Assembly (NCBI GenBank): GCA_023258655.1
Contig: JALQWO010000021.1
Location: 1-14,292, forward strand
Source: Bacteroidia bacterium
GTDB taxonomy: Bacteria; Bacteroidota; Bacteroidia; NS11-12g; UBA955
DNA: 14,292 nt
Direction: 5' to 3'
Below the pieces are notes generated by a model. That model was not told the origin of the DNA. It saw only the letters and a program-made list of their open reading frames with translations, and ran no database searches. Below are positions 1 through 7,687 of the stretch, piece by piece. Both the position numbers and the translations under genes were made by a program. How positions within the stretch are numbered: position 1 is the stretch's first letter; every line of letters starts with the position of its first letter.

Positions 1-1
1 G

Positions 2-889
2 TTGTACGGCAACGGTCGGTTGGCAAACACCGGTTATTTGAGCATTTTGCCGGTGGATCAAGGCATTGAGCACAGCGCCGGAGCTTCTTTCGCGCCCAAC
101 CCCATCTATTTTGATTCTGAAAACATCATCAAGTTGGCCATCGAAGGCGGTTGCAATGCCGTAGCGTCAACCTATGGTGTTTTGGCGATGCACGCCCGCA
201 AATACGCGCACAAAATTCCGTTCATCGTAAAGATTAACCATAATGAATTCTTGTCATACCCTAACAAGTTTGACCAAATCATGTTTGGTTCAGTGGATGA
301 TGCTTGGAATATGGGCGCTACAGCCGTAGGTGCTACCATCTATTTCGGTAGTCCCGAAAGCGGACGTCAGATCATTGAAGTGGCCCAAGCATTTGAGCGT
401 GCCCATGAGTTGGGTATGGCCACCATTTTGTGGTGCTACACCCGCAACAACGGCTTCAAAGTGGATGGTGTTGATTACCATGCCAGTGCCGATTTGAGCG
501 GACAAGCAAACCACTTGGGTGTAACCATTCAAGCGGATATCATCAAACAAAAATTACCCGTGAACAATGGCGGTTACAATGCTACCAAGCACGGTAAAAC
601 TCACCCCAAAGTATACAGTGAATTGTCTTCTGACCACCCCATCGATCTTACCCGTTACCAATTGGCCAACTGCTACATGGGCAGAGCTGGTTTGATTAAC
701 TCAGGTGGGGAGTCGAAAGGACAGGGCGACATGGAAGAAGCCGTATTCACAGCCGTTGTAAACAAGCGTGCAGGTGGATCTGGTTTGATCTTGGGTCGCA
801 AAGCATTCCAAAAACCGATGAACGAGGGCATTCAATTGTTGAATACTGTTCAAGACGTGTATTTGGATAGCAGCATCACTTTGGCTTAA
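2..889 (+). CDS. fbaB: Class I fructose-bisphosphate aldolase (DhnA/FbaB type), 5'-truncated
   Basis: Glycolysis/gluconeogenesis enzyme: reversible cleavage of fructose-1,6-bisphosphate to glyceraldehyde-3-phosphate and dihydroxyacetone phosphate through a Schiff base. The visible 295 codons are the C-terminal part; the frame is open to the window edge, and the FbaB family is about 350 residues, so roughly 55 N-terminal residues are missing. The TTG at base 2 is unlikely to be a true start. Visible family signatures (numbered from base 2) are the ILPVDQGIEHS strand at 15-25 with the active-site Asp, ADIIK at 178-182 where Lys182 is the probable Schiff-base lysine by comparison with FbaB/LsrF, and the phosphate-binding SGGESKG and GLILGRKAFQKP stretches near the C-terminus. 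It is the first visible gene of an operon, 9 nt before accD. The family call is confident; the Schiff-base lysine is an inference. Confidence 0.93.
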   Translation: MYGNGRLANTGYLSILPVDQGIEHSAGASFAPNPIYFDSENIIKLAIEGGCNAVASTYGVLAMHARKYAHKIPFIVKINHNEFLSYPNKFDQIMFGSVDDAWNMGATAVGATIYFGSPESGRQIIEVAQAFERAHELGMATILWCYTRNNGFKVDGVDYHASADLSGQANHLGVTIQADIIKQKLPVNNGGYNATKHGKTHPKVYSELSSDHPIDLTRYQLANCYMGRAGLINSGGESKGQGDMEEAVFTAVVNKRAGGSGLILGRKAFQKPMNEGIQLLNTVQDVYLDSSITLA

Positions 890-898
890 TTTGCTTTC

Positions 899-1801
899 AT
901 GAATCTCGATTTCGAAGACGACGACGATCTCGCCGGCGACGGTCCAAAATGGTATCAACGTACGTGGAGCGGTATCCTTACCAAAACCAAGGATAAAAAG
1001 CCCACGCCCGATGGTCTTTGGGAGAAGTGCAAACGCTGTAAAGAAGTTGCACCCACCAAAGATTGGATTGTAAAAAATTACGTTTGCGGAGCTTGTGGAT
1101 ATCATGAGCGCATCGGATCCATGGAGTATTTCGATATTCTTTTCGATGACAATCAGTTCACCGAAATCAATGCCAACCTAAGCAGCGGCGATCCCCTGAA
1201 GTTCAATGATTCTGCTCCTTACTCTGATCGAATTGTTGTCGCTCAGCGCAAGACCGGATTGAAAGACGCGGTGAGAACGGCCCATGGCAATATCAATGGT
1301 CAGCCTTTGATGGTGGCTTGCATGGACTTTAATTTTATTGGAGGTTCCATGGGAAGCGTTGTGGGGGAGAAGATTGCCCGTGCCATTGATTACTCTTTGG
1401 CAACACGCACTCCCTTTATGATGATATCGAAATCGGGTGGGGCGAGAATGATGGAAGCGGCATTTTCATTGATGCAAATGGCCAAGACCAGCGCGAAATT
1501 GGCGTTGTTGGACCGCGCAGGGATTCCTTACATCTCGTTGTTGACCAATCCAACCACTGGGGGAGTAACTGCCTCTTTTGCCATGTTGGGCGATGTGAAT
1601 ATCGCGGAGCCAGAAGCCTTGATCGGATTTGCGGGTCCTCGCGTAATCAGAGAAACCATCGGTCGCGATTTGCCCAAAGGGTTCCAGAGTTCTGAATTTT
1701 TGGTGGAACATGGATTCTTGGATTTTATCGTGAACCGGAACGATTTGAAAAAGAAAGTATCAACCTTGCTTCAAATCATTTGGAGCCAAAAACAAAACTA
1801 A
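899..1801 (+). CDS. accD: Acetyl-CoA carboxylase carboxyltransferase subunit beta
   Basis: Beta subunit of the carboxyltransferase half of acetyl-CoA carboxylase; with AccA it moves the carboxyl group from carboxybiotin to acetyl-CoA to make malonyl-CoA for fatty acid synthesis in the cytoplasm. The 300-residue length is normal for the family. An N-terminal four-cysteine zinc ribbon is complete (Cys44, Cys47, Cys63, Cys66). The crotonase-like core follows, with FIGGSMGSVVGEK around 146-158, the oxyanion/CoA motif SGGARM at 179-184, and a GGVTASFAMLGD segment after it. An unusually acidic run (EDDDD, residues 6-10) precedes the usual W-x-x-R-T-W-type N-terminus. The ATG at 899 fits this N-terminus. 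It lies between the aldolase and gcvH with gaps of 9 and 6 nt, so it is probably cotranscribed with both. Confidence 0.97.
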   Translation: MNLDFEDDDDLAGDGPKWYQRTWSGILTKTKDKKPTPDGLWEKCKRCKEVAPTKDWIVKNYVCGACGYHERIGSMEYFDILFDDNQFTEINANLSSGDPLKFNDSAPYSDRIVVAQRKTGLKDAVRTAHGNINGQPLMVACMDFNFIGGSMGSVVGEKIARAIDYSLATRTPFMMISKSGGARMMEAAFSLMQMAKTSAKLALLDRAGIPYISLLTNPTTGGVTASFAMLGDVNIAEPEALIGFAGPRVIRETIGRDLPKGFQSSEFLVEHGFLDFIVNRNDLKKKVSTLLQIIWSQKQN

Positions 1802-1807
1802 AACACT

Positions 1808-2185
1808 ATGAACTTCCCAGATAATTTAAAGTACACCAAAGACCATGAATGGGTTATGGTGGATGGCGACGTAGCCACAATTGGAATCACCGACTTCGCA
1901 CAAAGTGAATTGGGCGATATCGTTTTCGTTGACATTTCTTCTCAAGGCGATACTTTGTCGGCACATGAGGTGTTTGGTACAGTTGAAGCCGTAAAAACGG
2001 TGAGCGATTTGTACATGCCTGTGAGCGGTGAGGTAATTGAGGTGAACGGCGGTTTGGATTCAGCCCCTGAATCTGTAAACAGCGATCCTTATGGTGATGG
2101 CTGGATGGTGAAAGTAAAAATGAGCAACCCTGCAGAAGTAGACGGCTTGATGAGTCACGCCGATTACACTGCCATGGTGGGTTAA
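1808..2185 (+). CDS. gcvH: Glycine cleavage system H protein
   Basis: Lipoyl carrier protein of the glycine cleavage system; its lipoyl arm shuttles the aminomethyl intermediate between the P, T and L proteins. The 125-residue length is typical. The N-terminus has the family's KYTKDHEW signature (8-15), followed by GITDFAQSELGDIVFVD, and the lipoylation motif EAVKTVSD puts the modified lysine at Lys63. The C-terminal GDGWMVKVK stretch is also conserved. The start is 6 nt after the accD stop; the upstream sequence is A-rich rather than Shine-Dalgarno-like, as is normal for Bacteroidota. No separate promoter is visible, so it is probably the last gene of the fbaB-accD-gcvH operon. A strong hairpin follows at 2217-2245. 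Confidence 0.97.
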   Translation: MNFPDNLKYTKDHEWVMVDGDVATIGITDFAQSELGDIVFVDISSQGDTLSAHEVFGTVEAVKTVSDLYMPVSGEVIEVNGGLDSAPESVNSDPYGDGWMVKVKMSNPAEVDGLMSHADYTAMVG

Positions 2186-2216
2186 TTTCCGATTGCCAAA
2201 AATTGATTGTTTGTAT

Positions 2217-2245
2217 GTCCGGCCCGAGCGAAGCTCGGGCCGGAC
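2217..2245. terminator. Perfect 13-bp GC-rich hairpin between convergent genes
   Basis: GTCCGGCCCGAGC (2217-2229) and its exact reverse complement (2233-2245) flank a GAA loop. The hairpin sits between the convergent ends of gcvH and the M15 peptidase gene, where a bidirectional terminator would be expected. The flanks have only short T-runs (TCGTTT on the + side), so it is not a textbook intrinsic terminator. It could instead be a copy of a dispersed intergenic palindrome. Confidence 0.6.
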
Positions 2246-2271
2246 TCGTTTAAATCACCCTGATTTCACAG

Positions 2272-3018
2272 TTACTCACAGCCAATTCCCTTGACGTAAT
2301 CCTCAATGATTCGAATCTCAGCAGCCAATCCACTGCCATAAAAACCTGTGAAATCAGCGCTTTTGATATTCGCACTGTAATAGGTTAAATATTGGCTCGC
2401 CAATGGCATGTACGACCAATGCCATGCCTCGGGTTCATAACCCCTAATTCGCCCCGTACTTCGCGGCGTATAAACTTCGCAAAAGCCAAATGCACCAGCA
2501 TTTTTTCTCAACCAGTTGATTTCGCTCAATCCGCGGCCCGATTTGAAATATCCTGGCTCCAAAGAATTGATGTCGATATCCGTTCCCCAGTGGTGACGGC
2601 TGCTACCAGGCATACTGCTGTACAACAAAATGTGTTTTGCATTGGCAGCACCTGTCCCAAAACGACCAACATTCGCGGTCCATTTTCGTTCCCAAATGGC
2701 TTTCTGTTCCCAAAAATTTCGGGTCCCTGAGATGATTTTCAGATCAATGCCCGCCGTCAAAGCCGCACGATGCATTCGCTGAAATGCTTCTATCACCGCT
2801 TTTTGTAAATACATGGGTTTGTTGCACATCATCGGTGGCACCGCGGAAAATCGCTCATGGGTATTGGCCAAAAATTTCCCCATGACAAATGATTTACTGA
2901 TTGTGGTGTCCTCCTGCGATAATGTGGACTCAATAACTTTCTCTGAAGGACGAACCACGAATCCACAAGTGAATAGGGCGGTAATCCCCAGCATCCATCC
3001 CAATCTGCGACGATTCAT
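2272..3018 (-). CDS. M15-family D,D-carboxypeptidase-like protein (LAS fold)
   Basis: Probable zinc peptidase acting on peptidoglycan stem peptides in the periplasm (VanY/DacB-like, M15B). The 248-residue protein starts with MNRRR and a hydrophobic segment (about 7-22), so it is exported or membrane-anchored. The LAS metal motif S-x-H-x-x-G-x-D-x-D is complete at 140-149, giving His142 and Asp149 as zinc ligands. EAWHW at 197-201 supplies the catalytic Glu197 and third ligand His200. SGTRNFWEQKAIWERKW (97-113) resembles the family's S-x-x-R-x-x-x-x-Q-x-x-L/I-W-x-x stretch. The gene is convergent with gcvH and divergent from the beta-propeller gene, with 49 nt between the two start codons. Substrate specificity (D,D versus L,D) cannot be read from the sequence. 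Confidence 0.88.
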   Translation of the reverse strand: MNRRRLGWMLGITALFTCGFVVRPSEKVIESTLSQEDTTISKSFVMGKFLANTHERFSAVPPMMCNKPMYLQKAVIEAFQRMHRAALTAGIDLKIISGTRNFWEQKAIWERKWTANVGRFGTGAANAKHILLYSSMPGSSRHHWGTDIDINSLEPGYFKSGRGLSEINWLRKNAGAFGFCEVYTPRSTGRIRGYEPEAWHWSYMPLASQYLTYYSANIKSADFTGFYGSGLAAEIRIIEDYVKGIGCE

Positions 3019-3023
3019 GACAA

Positions 3024-3031
3024 CAAAGTAA
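3024..3031 (-). promoter_or_regulatory. Candidate -7 element for the M15 peptidase gene
   Basis: On the - strand this reads TTACTTTG, one mismatch to the Bacteroidota -7 consensus TAnnTTTG. It ends 5 nt before the ATG at 3018, so transcription would begin at or next to the start codon. No clear -33 TTG is seen at the expected distance. Confidence 0.4.
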
Positions 3032-3053
3032 CAACATTTTCAATGCATGCCCG

Positions 3054-3061
3054 TAAATTCG
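3054..3061 (+). promoter_or_regulatory. Candidate -7 element for the beta-propeller gene
   Basis: TAAATTCG has one mismatch to TAnnTTTG and ends 6 nt before the ATG at 3068. With the opposing candidate at 3024-3031 it would make two back-to-back promoters in a 49-nt gap. The match is imperfect and no -33 TTG is evident. Confidence 0.3.
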
Positions 3062-3067
3062 TAATTC

Positions 3068-5848
3068 ATGACAACACAAGAATTTCGCAAGTTTTGGATA
3101 CTCGGTTTGCTTATACTGGGTCCGGGGATCGGGTTGAAATCGCAGCATTCTGCCATGGAACACGGCGCCACTGCCCGTTGGCAATGGGAGAGAAAGCGTT
3201 TGGCCGACCCTGAAACCGGTGAAATTCCCTTGGACATCCGTCAGCGCGAGATCAATTTCGTTTCCACATTGCCCAAAAATACGGATGTCAATCCTGTCGC
3301 CCGTTCATCCAGCGGTTGGCAGCACAGAGGTCCTTATTTTATTGGGGGTAGAACGCGTGCAATCGGGATTGATGTGGCCGATACCCAACGCATACTCGCA
3401 GGCTCTGTATCGGGTGGTGTATGGCTAACGACAAATGGCGGTAAGACATGGAACGCAGCCCAAAAAACCAACGAGTTGCGCTCTGCCACTTGTTTGATTC
3501 AGGATGTTCGCCCCAATCACCAACATGTTTGGTATATGGGTACGGGGGAGGCTTATGGTCAAAGTGCGAGTGCCCGGGGAGCGTATTACCTCGGGGATGG
3601 TTTGTTTGTGTCAGAAGATTCAGGCAAGAGTTGGTCGCCCATTGCCAGCACAGCCTCCGGCAATCCCATCTCGTTCTCTACGGGTTGGCAATTGGTGTGG
3701 AATTTGGCGATGGATGCATCGGCCAATGATACGCTACAGGAATTGTATGCGGCCTGCTACAACCAGGTTCAACGCAGTTTCAACGGAGGAAAAACGTGGA
3801 CAAACCTCTTGCCAGGGGGCTATTTTACCGATGTTGCAGTAACTTCCAAAGGAGTTGTTTATGCCACTTCGAGTTCGGATGGACAAAAGAAAGGCATGTT
3901 TCGTGGCAACAATGACGGAGCGCTCATCAATATCAATCCTCCCTTTTTGGGTACGTCCTACAAGCGCATTGTGATTGGCATTGATCCCAACAACGAGAAT
4001 GTAGTATACTTCCTGCTCAATACGGATAAGTTCGGCAAAGCCTTAGCCAACTACAAAGGGGATGTTGAATGGAATGCTTTTTATCGTTATACCTATTTGG
4101 GGGGTGATGGTTCTGGCGATTCCGGTGTTTGGGAAGACCTATCGGTCAACCTCCCCAGTGGTTCGGCGTTTGATCGATGGAACGTTCAAGGCAGTTATGA
4201 CATGTTGGTGAAAGTCCGTCCAGGAGAATCAAATCATGTATTTATCGGTGGAACCAATCTTTATCTGTCCACTACGGCTTTCAGCGATTCAACCCATACC
4301 CAGAAAATTGGTGGCTATAAATTGAATGCAAAATGGCCGGATGTGGGGGTGTATCCCAATCATCACCCAGACCAACACAATTTGCTTTTTTATCCCAACG
4401 ATGGGAGTAAATTTCTCAGTACCAATGATGGTGGCGTATTTCGGTCAACCAATATCAATGCCTTGCCGTTTGTATGGGAATCGCTCAACAATGGCTATTT
4501 GACCACGCAATTTTATACGGTGGCGTTGGATCATGCCACACCGGAAAGCCCAATCCTGGTGGCGGGTGCCCAAGACAACAACCAATTGATGACGGTTTCT
4601 GCAGCGTCCAATGCCAAATGGACCGATCCCTATTTTGGCGATGGCTCGTATTGTGCGGTAGAGGATGGTGCCAAACTGTTTTATTTTTCCAAACAGCAAG
4701 GAAAGATGGTGAAGGCAACAGTAGATGCCAACGGAAACCGCACTGCGTATGCACGAATCGATCCCATTGGCGGTTCTAAGTATTTGTTTATCAATCCCTA
4801 TGTGCTGGATCCTGTCGATAATAACATCATGTACCTTGCTGGCGGAAAATATCTCTGGCGCAACAATCAACTCAGAAATATTCCCCTGTTGAATAACAAT
4901 GATAGTATTTCCCAAGGTTGGGTCATGGGAACAGATTCTGTCATTATTCGCAACGAATTTATTTCCGCTTTGGGTGTAAGTGTTCAGCCAGCACATCGAT
5001 TGTACTATGGTAGCACACTCAAGCGATTGTATCGGGTGGATAGTGCTCACCTTAGTGTCAATTTGAAACCCAAAGACATAACCGCTTCCATTTTTCCATC
5101 GGCCTACATCAGTTGCGTAGCCGTGGATCCGAGAAATGCCGACAAAGTGCTGGTTTCTTTCAGCAATTACAACGTGTACAGCATCTTCTCCTCCGACGAT
5201 GGCGGTAAAACATGGGCAAAAGCCGCGGGCAACCTGGAGCAATTTGGAACCGGTTTGGGCGATGGTCCTTCTGTGCGTTGGCTGTCGATCTTGCCTGTAG
5301 ATGATGGTACGATTTACTTGGCAGCGACCAGCGCAGGCTTCTACGCTACCGATACGCTGCAAGGGTTAAATACCAAATGGGTTCAGCAGGCCAGCGGAGA
5401 AATTGGTAACATGGTTTGCGACATGTTTGATGTGAGGGCCAGCGATGGAACGGTGGCTTTGGCTACCCATGGCAATGGAATATATACGGCACATATCGTG
5501 AAGAAAGGCGATATCCTCCGTGCCGATGAGATAGAGAAAATGGCAGCGTTGAACGCAAAGTTATATCCCAATCCGGCGCAAAACGAGGTCAAAATCACCG
5601 GAATTTTCCGTGAAGATGAAAAAAATCTTACACAAAATGACCTCAATGTCGAAAGTCATGTTGCATTGATTGATCCCCTGGGCAGGGTGATAAAACAACA
5701 GTCCCTAACAGCCTCAAACTTCTTGCCTAACAAGGGTTTTGAGGTGGACATGGGACTTGGAGGCATTCCCCAGGGATACTACTATGTGCGTGTAAAAGTG
5801 GGGAAAGCGTTGAAAACCTTGCCCCTTTTCGTGACATCCGTCAGATAA
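3068..5848 (+). CDS. Secreted BNR/VPS10-like beta-propeller protein with T9SS type-A sorting domain
   Basis: A 926-residue cell-surface or extracellular protein. A basic start and hydrophobic core (about 7-24) form a signal peptide. Residues 37-70 carry the RLADPETGEIP...E-x-x-F linker often found at the start of Bacteroidota propellers of this type. Asp-box (S-x-D-x-G-x-T-W) repeats are seen at about 120-128, 182-189, 237-244, 451-458 (STNDGGVF) and 708-716. Other typical features are HHPDQH (432-437), AGAQDNN (499-505) and ATHGNGIY (799-806). The C-terminus from about 828 (KLYPNPAQNEV) to YYYVRVKVGKALKTLPLFV is a T9SS type-A domain, which directs export across the outer membrane and is cleaved off. 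I see no evidence for a sialidase active site; binding or structural function is more likely but unknown. The ATG at 3068 immediately precedes the signal peptide. Confidence 0.88.
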   Translation: MTTQEFRKFWILGLLILGPGIGLKSQHSAMEHGATARWQWERKRLADPETGEIPLDIRQREINFVSTLPKNTDVNPVARSSSGWQHRGPYFIGGRTRAIGIDVADTQRILAGSVSGGVWLTTNGGKTWNAAQKTNELRSATCLIQDVRPNHQHVWYMGTGEAYGQSASARGAYYLGDGLFVSEDSGKSWSPIASTASGNPISFSTGWQLVWNLAMDASANDTLQELYAACYNQVQRSFNGGKTWTNLLPGGYFTDVAVTSKGVVYATSSSDGQKKGMFRGNNDGALININPPFLGTSYKRIVIGIDPNNENVVYFLLNTDKFGKALANYKGDVEWNAFYRYTYLGGDGSGDSGVWEDLSVNLPSGSAFDRWNVQGSYDMLVKVRPGESNHVFIGGTNLYLSTTAFSDSTHTQKIGGYKLNAKWPDVGVYPNHHPDQHNLLFYPNDGSKFLSTNDGGVFRSTNINALPFVWESLNNGYLTTQFYTVALDHATPESPILVAGAQDNNQLMTVSAASNAKWTDPYFGDGSYCAVEDGAKLFYFSKQQGKMVKATVDANGNRTAYARIDPIGGSKYLFINPYVLDPVDNNIMYLAGGKYLWRNNQLRNIPLLNNNDSISQGWVMGTDSVIIRNEFISALGVSVQPAHRLYYGSTLKRLYRVDSAHLSVNLKPKDITASIFPSAYISCVAVDPRNADKVLVSFSNYNVYSIFSSDDGGKTWAKAAGNLEQFGTGLGDGPSVRWLSILPVDDGTIYLAATSAGFYATDTLQGLNTKWVQQASGEIGNMVCDMFDVRASDGTVALATHGNGIYTAHIVKKGDILRADEIEKMAALNAKLYPNPAQNEVKITGIFREDEKNLTQNDLNVESHVALIDPLGRVIKQQSLTASNFLPNKGFEVDMGLGGIPQGYYYVRVKVGKALKTLPLFVTSVR

Positions 5849-5865
5849 TCTGTTGGTGGAAATGC

Positions 5866-5873
5866 TATCTTTG
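5866..5873 (+). promoter_or_regulatory. -7 element for the desaturase gene
   Basis: TATCTTTG is a perfect match to the Bacteroidota -7 consensus TAnnTTTG. It lies 9 nt before the ATG at 5883, so the 5' leader would be only a few nucleotides. A TTG at 5853-5855 is too close to serve as the -33 element, and none is clear at about 20 nt. Confidence 0.6.
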
Positions 5874-5882
5874 TAAATACGC

Positions 5883-6950
5883 ATGAATCAAATTCGTTTT
5901 GAAGGCAGAAATGCCCAGTTTTTTTCTACGTTGCGTGCGCGGATCGACGCATACTTCACAGATAACAATATCAAGTCCTCCGGGAATTGGAAATTGTATA
6001 GCAAAACCATCATTTTGGGATTGACCTTGGTGGGATTGTACATCACCTTGGTTTTTTTCACACCATCCACAGCCATTGCCTTGGCGCTGTGTGCCTTGTT
6101 GGGAGTGAACTTTGCCACCATTGGTTTCAATGTAATGCACGATGGGGCTCACGGAAGTTACTCGAGCAAACCTTGGGTGAACAAAATGATGGCCCATAGC
6201 CTCAATTTGATGGGTGGTAATGCCTTTTTCTGGAATCAGAAACACAATGTAGCACACCATTCTTACACGAATATTGAGGGTGCCGATGAGGATATTGATA
6301 TCAGTCCTTACATGCGTGTTAACAACTTCCAACCCAAATACTGGTTCCACAGATTTCAGCATATCTACGGGTTGTTGCTTTATTCTGTGACATACATCAT
6401 GTGGATTTTTTACCAAGATTTCGTGAAGTACTTTACTGGTAAAGTGGGTGATCGCGACATGAAAGTGAAGTTTACGGCCATGGACCATTTCACTTTTTGG
6501 TTTACCAAGTTGGGATATATCGCCATTTTTATTGGATTTCCCATCTATTACCTGGGGTTGGCGCCTACCGTAATCGGTTACACAGTGGTCAGTATGACCA
6601 CTGGTTTCGTGATAGCCGTGGTCTTCCAATTGGCGCATGTTGTAGAGGATGTGACTTTTGTGGCTAAGGCCTCTCCTGTGACTTCTGTTGAAGCAGATTG
6701 GGCTACCCATCAAATTCAAACCACGGCGAATTTTGGAACCAAAAGCAAATTTTTGGCTTGGATGTTGGGTGGATTGAATTTTCAAGTAGAGCATCACCTG
6801 TTTCCCAAAATTTCGCACATACATTATCCCAAATTGAATCAAATAGTGCGCGAAACCTGTGAGGAATTTAAAATTACCTACAAAGAATTCCCTACCATGT
6901 TGAGCGCTATCCACTCTCATTTGCTTCACCTGAAGCACGTTGGAGCGTAA
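5883..6950 (+). CDS. Membrane fatty acid desaturase (front-end type)
   Basis: Di-iron integral membrane enzyme that introduces a double bond into a fatty acyl chain (acyl-lipid or acyl-CoA), probably tuning membrane fluidity. The 355-residue length is normal for a form without a fused cytochrome b5 domain. All three histidine boxes are intact: HDGAH at 86-90, HNVAHH at 121-126 and QVEHH at 301-305. The Gln in the third box is typical of front-end (delta-5/delta-6-like) desaturases. Hydrophobic segments lie at about 41-60, 64-82, 160-178, 208-225 and 231-251, in the order expected for this fold. The ATG at 5883 follows a perfect -7 box. The next gene starts 6 nt after the stop and is likely cotranscribed. 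Regioselectivity and electron donor cannot be inferred. Confidence 0.93.
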   Translation: MNQIRFEGRNAQFFSTLRARIDAYFTDNNIKSSGNWKLYSKTIILGLTLVGLYITLVFFTPSTAIALALCALLGVNFATIGFNVMHDGAHGSYSSKPWVNKMMAHSLNLMGGNAFFWNQKHNVAHHSYTNIEGADEDIDISPYMRVNNFQPKYWFHRFQHIYGLLLYSVTYIMWIFYQDFVKYFTGKVGDRDMKVKFTAMDHFTFWFTKLGYIAIFIGFPIYYLGLAPTVIGYTVVSMTTGFVIAVVFQLAHVVEDVTFVAKASPVTSVEADWATHQIQTTANFGTKSKFLAWMLGGLNFQVEHHLFPKISHIHYPKLNQIVRETCEEFKITYKEFPTMLSAIHSHLLHLKHVGA

Positions 6951-6956
6951 TCGCCC

Positions 6957-7682
6957 ATGAAAAGTTCTCACGGACCGTTTTCCTTGAAAGTAAGTACCCA
7001 TCGCAGCGACCATGCCGTGGTGGTGAATGCCCAAGGTGCGCCGTTGAAAACCCATTTACAAGGTGAGTTTAAACATTGGCCTACTGCAATCGCCCAGGTA
7101 TTGTCAGACGACCTCAACGCATTACCGCCCCAAGCTGATTTGCGTGAAAGTTTGGTGTATTGTCTCCTGAGTACGTTTTGCGAGGAGGAAGATCCGCAAT
7201 TTGCCTTGTTTGTTGAAGATGATCTGCAATGGGATGCTGCCTATCGATTGTCAGATGATGATGAAATTGCAGCACTCCAATACGAAAGCATCGCTGCGCT
7301 TGTGCGTTTTTTGAAGGATGATTGGGTGACTTTGTCCGAAAATACTTGCCAGAACATCGAGGAGATGCGTGAAAAAGAGATTGATTTTGTGCCTGGTGAA
7401 ATTGTGAATCGCTTTATGGCATTTACCCAAGAATACAATCAGTATCAAAAGTACACCGTAGAGCTGCTACAGAGTATTTTTGGAGGTATTCATTTGTCGA
7501 TGATTCTGTTATGGGTGTCTCGGAAAATTTCTTCTGAAGACTTGATGAAATCTTCACTGTTTCTCAGTTGCAGCAAAGAGGACTTGGAGAGTCGGAAGTT
7601 TAGTAAGTCTGAGCGACAAGACATCGAGTCTTTCTCTGTAAAGTTGGATGCACTCAAGCAAGCGTTGTACCTGCTCAAGTAA
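6957..7682 (+). CDS. Uncharacterised protein, possibly ATP12-like
   Basis: I do not firmly recognise this 241-residue cytoplasmic protein; it has no signal peptide or transmembrane segment. It has a short beta-rich N-terminus (about 8-45, with HAVVVNAQGAPLKTH at 19-33) and a mostly helical, acidic remainder. From memory, its layout resembles ATP12, the assembly chaperone for the F1-ATPase alpha subunit: an N-terminal strand-turn-strand of the type F-A-V-x-L-D-G-R-P-V-x-T-P, a central Cys...QWD segment (QWD near residues 91-93, compare family C-Y-R-A...Q-x-x-W-D-P), and a late pair of helices where SIFGGIHLSMILLWVSRKIS would match the family's T-G-S-x-L-L-A-x-A. This is a weak, alignment-free comparison. 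It starts 6 nt after the desaturase and its stop is 5 nt from the stop of the convergent gene, with no terminator between. Confidence 0.72.
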   Translation: MKSSHGPFSLKVSTHRSDHAVVVNAQGAPLKTHLQGEFKHWPTAIAQVLSDDLNALPPQADLRESLVYCLLSTFCEEEDPQFALFVEDDLQWDAAYRLSDDDEIAALQYESIAALVRFLKDDWVTLSENTCQNIEEMREKEIDFVPGEIVNRFMAFTQEYNQYQKYTVELLQSIFGGIHLSMILLWVSRKISSEDLMKSSLFLSCSKEDLESRKFSKSERQDIESFSVKLDALKQALYLLK

Positions 7683-7687
7683 ATACA

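Noticed and set aside
4445..5362. A 305-codon open frame on the - strand inside the propeller gene
   Set aside because: The + strand here encodes clear propeller and Asp-box sequence; the antisense translation has no domain and no promoter-like box.
5865..7055. A 396-codon open frame on the - strand, longer than the desaturase it overlaps
   Set aside because: It lies antisense to an intact desaturase with all three histidine boxes. Its translation is rich in His, Gln and Arg with no recognisable domain, as expected from the reverse of a coding sequence.
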